From Saccharothrix algeriensis (lineage in GTDB: Bacteria; Actinomycetota; Actinomycetes; Mycobacteriales; Pseudonocardiaceae), in the NCBI RefSeq assembly GCF_016907655.1, contig NZ_JAFBCL010000001.1, positions 5,118,001-5,182,000 on the forward strand: a stretch of 64,000 bases of DNA. The letters run 5' to 3'. Shown piece by piece: positions 19,991 to 28,989 of this stretch. Position 1 is the stretch's first letter, and every line of letters starts with the position of its first letter. Both the position numbers and the translations under genes were made by a program. A model generated the notes under the pieces. It saw nothing but the letters and a program-made list of their open reading frames with translations. It was not told the DNA's origin and made no database searches.

Positions 19991-21013
19991 ATGACTCGTA
20001 GAGTCGGCCTCTCGGCAAGAAAGATCGTCGGCGGACTGTCCGCGCTCGCGATGCTCGCCGTGGTCTCCGGCTGTGGACTGCTCGGCGGTTCCGAGGAGCC
20101 GGCCGGCTCCGCCGCCGCGCCCGGCGCGGTCGAGAAGCCCAAGATCAAGCTCGGCCTCCTCCCGATCCTCGACGTCGCGTCGGTGCACGTCGCGATCGAG
20201 AAGGGCTACTTCAAGGAGGAGGGCCTGGAGGTCGAGCCGGTCTCGATCCAGGGTGGCGCCGCGGCCATCCCGGGCCTGATCAACGGCGAGATCGACATCA
20301 CCTTCGGCAACTGGGTCTCGTTCTTCGCCGCGCAGGCCAAGGACGCCGCCAAGGGCGTCGACGGCCTGAAGCTGATCAACGACGGCTACCAGGCCAAGCC
20401 CGAGATGTTCCTGATCCTCACCGCGCCCGGTTCGCCGATCAAGTCGCCCAAGGACCTGGCCGGCAAGACGATCGCGATCAACACCTTCAAGAACATCGCC
20501 GAGCTGACCGCGAAGGCCACCCTGGAGGCGAACGACGTCGACCCGAAGTCGGTGACGTTCAAGGAGTTCCCGTTCCCGGACATGGAAGCCGCCATCCAGA
20601 ACGGGACCGTCGACGCCGCGTTCATGGTGGAGCCGTTCATCAGCAAGGCGCAGCGCTCGATGGGCGCGGTCACGGTGCTCGACGCCGCCTCCGGCCCGAC
20701 CGACGGCATCCCGGTCGCCGGTTACGGCACGACCGGGAAGTTCGCCAACGCCAACCCGAACACGGTCGCCGCCTTCCAGCGGGCGATGGCCAAGGGCCAG
20801 CGCGACGCCGCCGACCGCCCCACGGTCGAGCCGCTGCTGGTGGAGTACGCCAAGGTGGACCGGGAAACCGCGAGCCTGGTCCACTTCGGAGAGTTCCCCA
20901 CCACCCTGGACGCCACCCGGCTGCAGCGGGTCGCGACCCTGATGAAGACCTACGGCCTGCTGGAGAACGACTTCGACGTCAAGCCGATGCTGTTCACCCC
21001 GGCCGGCAGCTGA
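19991..21013 (+). CDS. ABC transporter substrate-binding lipoprotein, NMT1/TauT type
   Basis: A 340-residue secreted binding protein. The N-terminus has a basic start (MTRRVGLSARK), a hydrophobic stretch and a lipobox ending VVSGC near residue 30, so it is anchored as a lipoprotein. The NMT1-like fold starts LGLLPILDVASVHVAIEKGY, with DITFGNWVSFFAAQ and AAFMVEPF as ligand-pocket segments. The ATG at 19991 lies nine bases after AGGAG; the ATG at 19982 touches that site and is unlikely. It should serve the permeases at 16069-17630, although pobA separates them on the other strand. Confidence 0.9.
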   Translation: MTRRVGLSARKIVGGLSALAMLAVVSGCGLLGGSEEPAGSAAAPGAVEKPKIKLGLLPILDVASVHVAIEKGYFKEEGLEVEPVSIQGGAAAIPGLINGEIDITFGNWVSFFAAQAKDAAKGVDGLKLINDGYQAKPEMFLILTAPGSPIKSPKDLAGKTIAINTFKNIAELTAKATLEANDVDPKSVTFKEFPFPDMEAAIQNGTVDAAFMVEPFISKAQRSMGAVTVLDAASGPTDGIPVAGYGTTGKFANANPNTVAAFQRAMAKGQRDAADRPTVEPLLVEYAKVDRETASLVHFGEFPTTLDATRLQRVATLMKTYGLLENDFDVKPMLFTPAGS

Positions 21014-21020
21014 CCGGACC

Positions 21021-21054
21021 GGGTCGGGGGAGCCGCGCCGGGCTCCCCCGACCC
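21021..21054 (+). terminator. terminator after the binding-protein gene
   Basis: Perfect 14-bp stem GGGTCGGGGGAGCC / GGCTCCCCCGACCC with a 6-nt loop, starting eight bases after the stop codon. Confidence 0.75.
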
Positions 21055-21153
21055 CCGGACCGGGCCGATCGCGTGAAAATAGCGTGAACTCGCGCGTTAG
21101 CGATCGTTTAGCCCAGGTGGACCGATCGTGCGGCAGAATGGTTGATTTGCAAA

Positions 21154-21183
21154 ATACCGCCTTCCTGGTCCGAACGGCGGTAT
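21154..21183. promoter_or_regulatory. inverted repeat upstream of the conservon kinase
   Basis: 8-bp arms ATACCGCC / GGCGGTAT are separated by 14 bases, in the otherwise AT-richer 250-bp space before the sensor kinase gene. It could be an operator. A CAGAAT hexamer at 21134 is a possible -10 box just upstream. No matching regulator is identified. Confidence 0.4.
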
Positions 21184-21268
21184 GAAGACCGGGGTTTTTC
21201 CACCAAGATCCACCCGGTTTGTAGGGATGTGTCTTCAACTGGCTGGGGGGCTGGGGAGTGTGCTGACG

Positions 21269-24200
21269 GTGCGCGGTCACGACGACCACGCCTCCGGTGA
21301 TGAACCGGAGCGGACTGAACCCGACGAGGTCGCGGAGGCCGCTCCGCCCGACCCGGGGCCGAGCACGGGCACCGCCGCGCCCGACGAGGGCGGCATCTCC
21401 CGGTGGCGCCTGCGCAACTGGCGGCTGCGCAGCAAGCTCGCCGTGGTGCTCCTGGTGCCGGCGCTGAGCACGCTGACCCTCGCCGGCCTGCGCCTGGACA
21501 CCCAGCTCGACGACGTCGAGCTGTTCGGCAAGGTCCAGCGCGAACTGGAGCTGTCCGCGCAGGCCGCCGCGGTCGCCGACGCGCTGCAGCGGGAACGCGA
21601 CGCCGCCGTGCTGTTCGTCGCCGGCGGTCGGGCCGACAACAGCGCCGAGCTGGTCGGGCGCTCGGCGAAGGTCGACCAGGAGGTCGGCAAGTACCGCGAG
21701 GTGGCCGACGCCGCCGCGGGCGTGGATGACAGCGTGCGCGACGCTTTCCAGAAGTCGTTGCAGTCGCTGGACGGCTTACCCTCGCTGCGCAACACCACGC
21801 TGACCACGAAGTACCCCGACATCTCGGTGTCCAGTGCGTACACCCAGGTCCTCAGCGCGCTGTCGCAGGTGCACCGCACCACGACGAGCAGCCTGAGCAA
21901 CGAGACCGTCACCCCGCTCACCGGAGCCAACCTCGCGCTCTACAGCGCGAAGGAGCAGCTGTTCCGGCAGAACGCGATCCTGCTGTCCACCGCCAAGCGC
22001 GGCGAGTTCGCGCCGGGCCAGGTCAACGCCCTGCGCGCCGCCCAGTCCCGGTTGGAAGCGGCGCTGACCGACTTCGCCGCCACCGCCGGCCAGGAGAACC
22101 GCCAGCGGTACTCCGACGTGGTCTCCGGCGCCGCGGTGGACGCCCGCAGCCGGCTGGTGCAGCTCGCCCTGGTGCAGCAGGAGGAATCCGGCCAGGTGTC
22201 CATCTCCGACGCCGAGGTGCTGCGCGTCGGCGAGGAGACCGCCGGCCTCATCCGCACCGTCGCGCTGGACATCGAGGGCCAGGCCGACCGCGCCGCGGTG
22301 GACCTCACCGACGCCGCCAGCGCCTCCGCGTGGCGCGACGCGGCCCTGGTCGCCGTCGCGCTGCTGATCGCCTTCGCCCTGATGGCGTTCGTGGCGCGGT
22401 CGATGCTCACGCCGCTGCGCGTGCTGCGCCGCTCCGCGATGGACGTGGCCCGCAACCACCTGCCGGACGCCATCAAGCGCATCCGCACCCACCGCGACCC
22501 CGCCCGCGCCGCGGAGGAGTCGCTGGTGCCGGTGCCGATCCACACCACCGAGGAGGTCGGCCAGGTCGCGCGGGCGTTCGACGCCGTGCAGCGCGAGGCC
22601 GTCCGCCTGGCCGTCGAGCAGGTGGCGCTGCGCGCCAACGTCAACGACATGTTCATCAACCTCTCGCGCCGCTCGCAGGCCCTGGTCGAGCGGCAGATCA
22701 CCGTCATCGACCGGCTGGAGCAGGACGAGCAGGACCCCGACCAGCTGGCCAGCCTGTTCGAGCTGGACCACCTGGCCACCCAGATGCGCCGCAACAGCGA
22801 GAACCTGCTGGTGCTCTCCGGCACGACGGTCAACCGCCGGGTCACCCGGCCGGTGCCGATCTCGGAGGTGCTCGGCGCGGCGGTGTCCGAGGTGGAGAAG
22901 TACGCGCGCGTGCAGGTGGCGCCCGCACCGGAGCTGAAGGTGCAGGGCCGCGTGGTCAACGACCTCGCCCACCTCATCGCCGAGCTGCTGGACAACGCGA
23001 CCGCGTTCTCCAAGCCCACCACCAAGGTCACGGTGCGCGCCATAGAGACCCGGCGCGGCGAGGTGTCCATCCGCATCCACGACCGCGGTGTCGGCATGCA
23101 GGAGCAGGACGTCGTCGAGGCCAACGCCAAGCTCGCCGACCCGCCCGAGGTCGACGTCTCGGTGGCCCGCGAGATGGGCCTGTACGTGGTCGGCCAGCTG
23201 GCCAAGCGGCACGAGATCCGGGTGACGCTGACCAACAACGACGACATCGAGGGCGGTGTGACCGCGCAGGTCGTGCTGCCGGTCTCGCTGCTGCACCGCG
23301 GCCCCGAGCCGCTGCCCACCCGGCCCGCGACGCCGCCGCAGGCGGACGCGCCGGTGCTGGTGGACAGCGGCGTCGGGGTGCTCGCCGGCGTGCCGAAATG
23401 GACGCCGGACCAGCTGCCCGCGTCGTTCGGCCGCCCGGACCCGGCGCCGGCCGAGCCCACGTCGTTCCCGCACGCCCTGCCCGCGCAGGCCGAGGAGGGC
23501 GCCGACTACTTCGCCGTCGAGCAGACCTCCGCGGCGGACCTGTTCACCGCCACGGTGGAGGAGACCGTGCCGCCCGTCGAGGGCGCGATCGACTACTCCT
23601 ACCCGGGCGCGGCCAGGCCGGCGCCCGCCCCGGTGGCGGAGGAGGACGACGCGTCCACCCAGCGGCTGCCGATCTACGAGGACGTGCTGTCGCGCTGGTT
23701 CCAGGGCGGCGAGGGAGCGGAGGCGGCGGTGCACGGACCACCCGGCGACGCGCCGTCCGGGACCGCCTCGGAGCGGACCGTGTACGCCGACCGCGCCGAG
23801 CTGGTCGGCACGGCCGGCGCGTCCGAGCAGACCGCCTACGCCGACCGCGCGGACCTGCTGGATGACGCCGACCAGCCGGCGGAGCGGGTGGAGCGGGTCG
23901 CGCCGGAGCCGACGGCCGCCGGGCTGCCCAAGCGGGCGCCCGCGCCGTCCCCGGTGCCCGCCAACCCGCCCGGCTGGGGGCCGGCCGACGGCGGCTGGGC
24001 CGCCGCCGGCAACGTGCTCAAGTCCGATGTGGACGACACGACGACCGCGGGCCTGCCCAAGCGGACCCCCAAGGCGCGCCTGATGCCCGGCTCGCTCGGC
24101 GGCCCGGCGCCCCGCGCCGCCGCACCGGCCGACCAGACCGCCGACGGCGCCTCGGCGACCTCCGCCGGCGTCGCCACCGCCGCGCCGCCGCGCCGCTCCG

Positions 24201-24346
24201 CCGACCGCCTGCGGCAGCGGTTCGCGACCTACCAGCGCGGCGTCCAACTGGGTCGTGAATCCGCCGATGACGACGGGATGCCCTGGGAGGGCCTGTCGTT
24301 CGGCGACTCGGACAACCCCGGCAACCAGACCAAGGAGCAGAAGTGA
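21269..24346 (+). CDS. nitrate/nitrite-sensor-type histidine kinase-like ATPase (conservon CvnA type)
   Basis: A membrane sensor of about 1025 residues. A TM helix near residues 55-76 and another near 353-378 enclose an extracytoplasmic region with the NIT-like segment [18 protein letters not shown]-like linker, a degenerate phosphoacceptor helix ([19 protein letters not shown]) and an HATPase domain follow, with N-box ELLDNATAF near residue 571, GVGMQ and [12 protein letters not shown]. The last ~330 residues are Pro/Ala-rich and disordered. The GTG at 21269 lies ten bases after GGGGAG; the frame is open back to 21182. The stop overlaps the roadblock gene, as in conservon operons of actinobacteria. 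Confidence 0.88.
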   Translation: MRGHDDHASGDEPERTEPDEVAEAAPPDPGPSTGTAAPDEGGISRWRLRNWRLRSKLAVVLLVPALSTLTLAGLRLDTQLDDVELFGKVQRELELSAQAAAVADALQRERDAAVLFVAGGRADNSAELVGRSAKVDQEVGKYREVADAAAGVDDSVRDAFQKSLQSLDGLPSLRNTTLTTKYPDISVSSAYTQVLSALSQVHRTTTSSLSNETVTPLTGANLALYSAKEQLFRQNAILLSTAKRGEFAPGQVNALRAAQSRLEAALTDFAATAGQENRQRYSDVVSGAAVDARSRLVQLALVQQEESGQVSISDAEVLRVGEETAGLIRTVALDIEGQADRAAVDLTDAASASAWRDAALVAVALLIAFALMAFVARSMLTPLRVLRRSAMDVARNHLPDAIKRIRTHRDPARAAEESLVPVPIHTTEEVGQVARAFDAVQREAVRLAVEQVALRANVNDMFINLSRRSQALVERQITVIDRLEQDEQDPDQLASLFELDHLATQMRRNSENLLVLSGTTVNRRVTRPVPISEVLGAAVSEVEKYARVQVAPAPELKVQGRVVNDLAHLIAELLDNATAFSKPTTKVTVRAIETRRGEVSIRIHDRGVGMQEQDVVEANAKLADPPEVDVSVAREMGLYVVGQLAKRHEIRVTLTNNDDIEGGVTAQVVLPVSLLHRGPEPLPTRPATPPQADAPVLVDSGVGVLAGVPKWTPDQLPASFGRPDPAPAEPTSFPHALPAQAEEGADYFAVEQTSAADLFTATVEETVPPVEGAIDYSYPGAARPAPAPVAEEDDASTQRLPIYEDVLSRWFQGGEGAEAAVHGPPGDAPSGTASERTVYADRAELVGTAGASEQTAYADRADLLDDADQPAERVERVAPEPTAAGLPKRAPAPSPVPANPPGWGPADGGWAAAGNVLKSDVDDTTTAGLPKRTPKARLMPGSLGGPAPRAAAPADQTADGASATSAGVATAAPPRRSADRLRQRFATYQRGVQLGRESADDDGMPWEGLSFGDSDNPGNQTKEQK

Positions 24347-24765
24347 CCCCCGCAGCCGAAGAACTCGACAACTTCAGTTGGCTGGTCGACGACTTCGTGA
24401 GCCGGGTCGCGGGCGTGGCGCACGCGATCGTGGTGTCCGCGGACGGCTTGTTGCTCGCCTCCTCGGAACGCCTGCCGCTCGACCGCGCGGAGCAGCTCGC
24501 GGCGGTGGCCTCCGGGCTGGTGAGCCTGAACCTCGGCGCGGCGCGCTGCTTCGAGGCGGGCGACGTGAAGCAGACGGTGGTGGAGATGGAGCGGGGCTAC
24601 CTGTTCCTGATGTCCATCAGCGACGGCTCGTGCCTGGCCGTGCTGGCCGCGCCGAACTGCGACATCGGCCTCATCGGCTACGCCATGACCCGGCTGGTGG
24701 AGCGGGTGGGCGTGCAGCTCACCCCGGAGATCCGCTCGCAGCTGCACGTCGCGATGCGCGGTTGA
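24343..24765 (+). CDS. roadblock/LC7 domain protein (conservon CvnB type)
   Basis: A 140-residue roadblock/LC7 protein: [18 protein letters not shown] then [18 protein letters not shown]. These proteins act as partners or GAP-like regulators of the small GTPase in the same conservon. The GTG overlaps the kinase stop by 4 bp. The expected DUF742 gene, normally between the roadblock and GTPase genes, is absent: only 38 bp lie before the GTPase. Confidence 0.92.
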   Translation: MTPAAEELDNFSWLVDDFVSRVAGVAHAIVVSADGLLLASSERLPLDRAEQLAAVASGLVSLNLGAARCFEAGDVKQTVVEMERGYLFLMSISDGSCLAVLAAPNCDIGLIGYAMTRLVERVGVQLTPEIRSQLHVAMRG

Positions 24766-24803
24766 GTCGCTTGCGGGGCACTTCTAGGGAAAGCGGAAGC
24801 AAC

Positions 24804-25394
24804 ATGAGCGGTGGTGCTCCCGGGCGGCCGGGCACGCCGAGCCTGTCGGTGACCTCGACCAAGATCGTGGTGGCCGGCGGGTTCGGCGTCGGCAAGACCA
24901 CGTTCGTCGGCTCGGTGTCGGAGATCGTGCCGCTGACCACCGAGGCGGTGATGACCGAGGCCAGCGTCGGCGTGGACGACCTGTCCAGCACGCCGAACAA
25001 GATGACCACCACGGTGGCCATGGACTTCGGCCGGGTCTCGCTGGACAGCGACCTCATCCTGTACCTGTTCGGCACGCCCGGCCAGCACCGCTTCTGGTTC
25101 ATGTGGGACGACCTGGTGCGCGGCGCGATCGGCGCGGTGGTCCTGGTGGACACCCGGCGGCTGTCCGACGCGTTCGCCTCCATCGACTTCTTCGAGGACC
25201 GCGAACTGCCTTACGTGGTCGGGGTGAACTGCTTCGACGGCCTGCTGCACCACCGCATCGAGGACATCCGGGAAGCGCTGACCATCGACGAGGCGGTGCC
25301 GATCGTGCCGTGCGACGCGCGCAACCGGCAGTCGACCAAGCAGACGCTGATCACGTTGGTGCAGCACGCGATGCGGCTGCCGACGTTCGCCTGA
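24804..25394 (+). CDS. conservon-type small GTPase (CvnD family)
   Basis: A 196-residue Ras-like bacterial GTPase. G1 is VVAGGFGVGKTTFVGSV near residues 23-39, G3 is the LFGTPGQ motif near residue 84, and the G4 position reads VGVNCFDG rather than NKxD, as usual in this family. ATG at 24804 preceded by GGAAGC. The protein is expected to cycle at the membrane with the kinase-like sensor and roadblock partner. The open frame upstream is shadow. It converges on the GGDEF gene with a terminator between. Confidence 0.92.
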   Translation: MSGGAPGRPGTPSLSVTSTKIVVAGGFGVGKTTFVGSVSEIVPLTTEAVMTEASVGVDDLSSTPNKMTTTVAMDFGRVSLDSDLILYLFGTPGQHRFWFMWDDLVRGAIGAVVLVDTRRLSDAFASIDFFEDRELPYVVGVNCFDGLLHHRIEDIREALTIDEAVPIVPCDARNRQSTKQTLITLVQHAMRLPTFA

Positions 25395-25401
25395 GGACCG
25401 G

Positions 25402-25439
25402 CGTCCCGGCGGGCCGCGCGCCGCGGTCCCGCCGGGACG
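25402..25439. terminator. bidirectional terminator between GTPase and GGDEF genes
   Basis: Perfect 12-bp inverted repeat CGTCCCGGCGGG / CCCGCCGGGACG with a 14-nt GC-rich loop in the 54-bp convergent gap. Confidence 0.75.
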
Positions 25440-25448
25440 ACCGGGCCG

Positions 25449-27467
25449 TCACCACCGCACGGCCAGGTCCGCTCCCGGCGCCGCGCCGACCACCAGGACG
25501 CCGGCCGCCCGCAGCAGCGGGGCCACCAGCGCCAGCGCCTCCCGGGCCAGCGGCTCCTCCGGCGGCACGTCCGACTCGACGCCGTGCAGCCCGTGCCGCT
25601 GCACCAGCGACAGCTCCGGCAGGGCGCAGGTGAAGCCGTGCAGCAGCCGCCGCACACCCATGTCCGCCAACGTGGTCAGGTTGTCCTCCACCACGTCCAG
25701 CCCGTCCGGCAGGCTGCCCGCCGCCAGGCTCAGCCACAGCGCCGAGGGCGCCAGCCCGGAGGCCCGCAGCGCTTCGGCGACCACCGCCGCCAGGTCCGGG
25801 TCGCGCGACTGGTCGACCGACAGCCGCACCAGCACCGGCAGCCGCTCCAGCGCCGCGAACGAGCACGCCTCGTCCAGCAGCCAGTGGCCCAACTGCCCGC
25901 TCAGCCCCAGCACGTCGGCGAACGCGAGGCAGTCCTCGTGGCCGACGACGCCGAACTCCGCCTCGTCCCACCGCAACCGGGCCGCCACCGCCGCCCGCTC
26001 GCCGGCCGCCGGCCCGCCGACGCGCTCCACCGGCCGGTAGTCGATGGCGATCTCGCCGTTCTCCAGCGCGCCGGGCATCGTGGCCATCAGCGACAGCCTC
26101 GTGCGGTCGCGGGCGTCCTGGCCCGCGTCGTAGATCCCCCACTGGCCCTTGCCGCCGCTCTCCGCCCGCCGCAGCGTGCTGTGCGCCTGGCGCAGCAGCG
26201 ACATCGCGTCCGCGCCCTTGGCCGACGTGCGCACGAAACCCATGCCCGCCGACACCCCGACGCCGTGGCCCGCCAGGTAGACCGGTTCGGACAGCTCCGC
26301 GTCGATCGCCTCGGCCAGCGCGGAGATGCTCGGCGTGCCGGGGGAGTCCTCGATCAGCACCACGAACTCGTCGCCGCCGATGCGGGCGACCGTCGCGTCC
26401 TCGCCCTCCACCACGGCGGTCAACCGCTGCGCCACGACCCGGAGCAGTTCGTCCCCCGCCTCGTACCCGAGGCCGTCGTTGACGATCGCCACGCTGTCCA
26501 CGTCCAGGTAGCACAACGTGACCGAGCCCGGCCGGTTGAGCGCGCGCTCCAGCCGCGGCAGGAAGCTCTGCCGGTTGGGCAGCCCGGTCAGCACGTCGTG
26601 CAGCGCCTGGTGCCTCAGGTAGTCGCGCAGCACCCGCTGCTCGGTCACGTCCTCGACCACCGCCACCCGCGACCGCGGCTCACCGCTGCTGTCGCGCACC
26701 AGGGTCAGCGTCACGTTCGTCCACAGCGGATCGCCCTGCGGACCGGCGAAGCAGTGCTCGAACCGCGTGCTGTCACCGGGCATCGCCGTCCACGCGGCCC
26801 GTAACGCGGCCAGGTCGGCGGGCTCGAACAGCTCCTCCGGGGCCAGGCCGGGGTTCTCCGCGGCCTCCTCGCCGCGCCCGAGCATCCGCACCAGCGCGGA
26901 ATTCGCCTCGACCACCGCGACCGCCGGGTCGAAGATCGCGACACCCAGGGCCGACGAGGAGAACAACCGGCGGAACCGCGCCTGGCTGTCGTTCAGCTCC
27001 CGGCGCGTCCCGTCCAGCTCCTCGCGCACCGCTTCGAGCTCGTCGCGGACGTCCTCCAGCCCTCCCCGGACCTCCTCCTGCTCCGCCACGAGCCTGCGCT
27101 CCACGGCCTCCGCGAAGCCCTCGGCGACCGCGCCCAGCACCGCCGCCACCCGCTCGGCCGGCAGGCCGGCCAGCGCCGTCCCCAGCACCTCCACGGCACG
27201 CCCCAGGACCGCCGACCCGGTGAACCCCGCGGACACCAGCCACCGCCCCACCTCCGCCGCGTCCCGCACCGCGTCCTGCGGCGGCGTGGCCGGGTCGGTC
27301 AGGAGGCACAGGTGGTGGGCCAGCCGCGCGCGGACCGCGGAGCCGTCCACCGGCGCGCGCGAGCCGGCGAGCAGCTCGCCGGCCCAGCGCTCGGCGACCT
27401 CCGCACGCGCGACATCCGCCGCGGAAGCGTCTCCCGAAGCTCGCTCTGCTGGTGCCGAATCGGTCAT
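25449..27467 (-). CDS. PAS-GGDEF diguanylate cyclase with degenerate EAL domain
   Basis: A 672-residue cytosolic c-di-GMP protein. Order: an N-terminal helical region (~1-120), a coiled coil (~123-155, EEVRGGLEDVRDELEAVREE), a PAS domain (~160-285), GGDEF (~290-450, with intact ARIGGDEFVVLIED near residue 360) and an EAL-like domain to the end. In the EAL part the canonical E-A-L is replaced (AAVAARLRWDEAEFG), VNxS reads VRLSVDQSRD, and DDFGTG reads LLHGFTCALPE, so phosphodiesterase activity is unlikely. Start ATG 27467; ATG 27485 is possible. A perfect palindrome lies just upstream. Confidence 0.85.
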   Translation of the reverse strand: MTDSAPAERASGDASAADVARAEVAERWAGELLAGSRAPVDGSAVRARLAHHLCLLTDPATPPQDAVRDAAEVGRWLVSAGFTGSAVLGRAVEVLGTALAGLPAERVAAVLGAVAEGFAEAVERRLVAEQEEVRGGLEDVRDELEAVREELDGTRRELNDSQARFRRLFSSSALGVAIFDPAVAVVEANSALVRMLGRGEEAAENPGLAPEELFEPADLAALRAAWTAMPGDSTRFEHCFAGPQGDPLWTNVTLTLVRDSSGEPRSRVAVVEDVTEQRVLRDYLRHQALHDVLTGLPNRQSFLPRLERALNRPGSVTLCYLDVDSVAIVNDGLGYEAGDELLRVVAQRLTAVVEGEDATVARIGGDEFVVLIEDSPGTPSISALAEAIDAELSEPVYLAGHGVGVSAGMGFVRTSAKGADAMSLLRQAHSTLRRAESGGKGQWGIYDAGQDARDRTRLSLMATMPGALENGEIAIDYRPVERVGGPAAGERAAVAARLRWDEAEFGVVGHEDCLAFADVLGLSGQLGHWLLDEACSFAALERLPVLVRLSVDQSRDPDLAAVVAEALRASGLAPSALWLSLAAGSLPDGLDVVEDNLTTLADMGVRRLLHGFTCALPELSLVQRHGLHGVESDVPPEEPLAREALALVAPLLRAAGVLVVGAAPGADLAVRW

Positions 27468-27489
27468 CGAGGAAAGGGGGCGCATATGA

Positions 27490-27516
27490 TCGGGTCCGCA
27501 AATCTTGCGGACCCGA
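27490..27516 (-). promoter_or_regulatory. palindrome over the GGDEF gene promoter
   Basis: Perfect 12-bp arms TCGGGTCCGCAA / TTGCGGACCCGA with a 3-nt centre, ending 22 bp before the chosen start of the GGDEF gene. On the minus strand TTGACG (27531-27526) and CAAGAT (27507-27502), 18 bp apart, resemble -35/-10 boxes, so the palindrome would cover the -10. This suggests a repressor operator, or a 5' hairpin if transcription starts further upstream. Confidence 0.6.
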
Positions 27517-27738
27517 CCCACCCCGCGTCAAGGTTTTCTGCCGATTGCCGCGCACGAGTTGGCGCGCCCCTCGGGCGACGACCCCGCGGACGGGCGCGGA
27601 GCGGCCGAAGTCGAGCACTCGACACATCTCTCGCGCCCACACCACCACTTCGGCTCCACGAAGCCCCCGACGCCCCCGGCACTCCCGCGAAGACTCACCG
27701 ACACCACCCGAGCACCGCCCCCAGGTCGCTTGTGGCTC

Positions 27739-27948
27739 TCGGCACGCCCCGTGCAGCCCGGTGCCTTCGTGTTCTCCCCGTATGGCCTGCCCGGAGGGCT
27801 ACCATGCTTTCTCGGGGAGGGCAAGCACGCTTTTCGCTTGCCCTCCCCGAGAAAGCATGGTTGTCTTTGACAGGCCATACGGGGAGAACACGACCGCTGT
27901 TTCTTTTCCTTCTCCTTGGCGGCCTGCCTGTCCGGCGAGGACTCTTTT
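27739..27948 (+). repeat. nested-hairpin element A (left type, locus 1)
   Basis: A 210-bp element with an outer perfect 21-bp stem (27769-27789 with 27871-27891, starting GTGTTCTCCCCG). Short unpaired bulges follow, then an inner perfect 26-bp stem (27801-27826 with 27836-27861) closed by the 9-nt loop ACGCTTTTC. A pyrimidine-rich tail TTTCTTTTCCTTCTCC follows the outer stem. It is nearly identical to element C at 58157 except in the inner stem, and related in inverted orientation to B and D. Short open frames crossing it are artefacts of the repeat. I do not know a named family for it. Confidence 0.9.
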
Positions 27949-27993
27949 AAGCTCTTCAGCTTAGATCCGTACCGCACCAATTCTTACCCAGAT

Positions 27994-28223
27994 CGGTGCG
28001 CGACCCAAGTATGAAGAGCGGCCGAGAGGCCCCCAAGGAGGAGGAAAAGCAAGAGCGGTCGTGTTCTCCTCCCCGCACGGCCTGCCGAAGGCAATCAGAT
28101 TTGTCGAGGGCTGTCAAGCGAAGAGCGTGCTTGACAGCCCTCGACAAATCTGATTGGGCTGCGCCCAGGCCGTACGGGGAGGAGAACACGAAGGCACCGG
28201 TATGCGCACTGGGTGCGGCACTC
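27994..28223 (-). repeat. nested-hairpin element B (right type, locus 1)
   Basis: The inverted partner of element A, 45 bp away. On the plus strand the outer 23-bp arms are 28061-28083 and 28167-28189, with one non-canonical pair that is G-T when read on the minus strand. The perfect 28-bp inner arms are 28092-28119 and 28129-28156, around a loop GAAGAGCGT, i.e. ACGCTCTTC on the minus strand. Read on the minus strand it has the same order of parts as A, including a TTTTCCTCCTCC tail. It is closest to element D. Confidence 0.9.
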
Positions 28224-28419
28224 CTGTGTGGAAATCGCAGAGGTGCGCTGGTGGTGTGTGGAAAGCAGCGGGGGTGTGCCTCTGTGTCGGCCCGGGGGAA
28301 TGTGGCCCGGGGGAATGTGTAGAGCGTGAAAGTGCAAAGCCGGTGGAAGGAGCCGTCCGGCTGCCGAGCCCCGACCGGCTCGGCAAGCCGTCAGCCCCCT
28401 GGGCACGGACCCGCTGCCA

Positions 28420-28989
28420 CTAGACGCAGATCCACTCGGTCACCATCGTCGTCCCGTCGGCCTCGATGCGGAACCGCACGGGACCGGGCGGGGGCGGGCC
28501 GAGCAGGAAGCAGCCCAGCTCGTCCAGCTCCGCCTCCTCCACCGGTCCGCCCGCCGTGAACAGCGCGACCCGGCCCTGCCGCGCGGGCAGGACCTGGCCG
28601 GCCACGCCGGCTTCGGTGACCTCGACCTGCACCGAGATCCTCTCGGCGTTCCCCTCGGCGTTCCCCTCGGCAGACCTTTCGGAGAACCCTCCAGGGGCTC
28701 CTTCCACGGCCTTGTCCGGGGCGCCTCGTGCGCCTCCCTCGAAGGAGCCCCCGGCGTCGAACACCAGCTGCCGCGCGGTCAACGCCGCGCGGGCCCGGTT
28801 CGCCAGTTCGGGGTCCATGGTCGAGTCGTAGCTCGTCAGCAGCACCACCAGCTCGGCGTCGACGGTGCGCCACGCGAACGCCGCGCGGCCCGCCTCGACG
28901 AACTCCTCCGGCACGGTGCGCGCCTCGGCCAGTGCCTCGGCCAGCTCGCGCAGCAGCACCTCATCGCTTCCCCACTCGGGATCGTTCAC
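28420..28989 (-). CDS. unknown protein downstream of an ECF sigma factor
   Basis: A 189-residue protein without a family I can name. The N-terminal ~60 residues are helical and contain FVEAGRAAFAWRTVDAEL followed by VVLLTSYDST. The centre is a low-complexity Gly/Glu-rich linker with a short SAEGNAEGNAE repeat. The C-terminal ~65 residues look like a beta-rich domain (ISVQVEVTEAGVAGQVLP). GTG at 28989 follows GGAGGGGG. Its first 29 bp overlap the end of the sigma factor gene, so the two are co-translated. An anti-sigma or sensor role for the sigma factor is plausible by position only. Confidence 0.75.
   Translation of the reverse strand: MNDPEWGSDEVLLRELAEALAEARTVPEEFVEAGRAAFAWRTVDAELVVLLTSYDSTMDPELANRARAALTARQLVFDAGGSFEGGARGAPDKAVEGAPGGFSERSAEGNAEGNAERISVQVEVTEAGVAGQVLPARQGRVALFTAGGPVEEAELDELGCFLLGPPPPGPVRFRIEADGTTMVTEWICV

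Noticed and set aside
27739-28223. Simple rho-independent terminators or a retron/msr-msd locus
   Set aside because: Two-level stems of more than 100 nt in inverted pairs exceed normal terminators, and no reverse transcriptase is nearby. Termination may still be a side effect.
27452-28406. Several 70-170 codon ORFs over the hairpin elements of locus 1 (also 58048-59332)
   Set aside because: They read through the stems on both strands and give near-identical peptides because the DNA is a repeat. No ribosome site fits, and the stem substitutions follow base pairing, not codon position.
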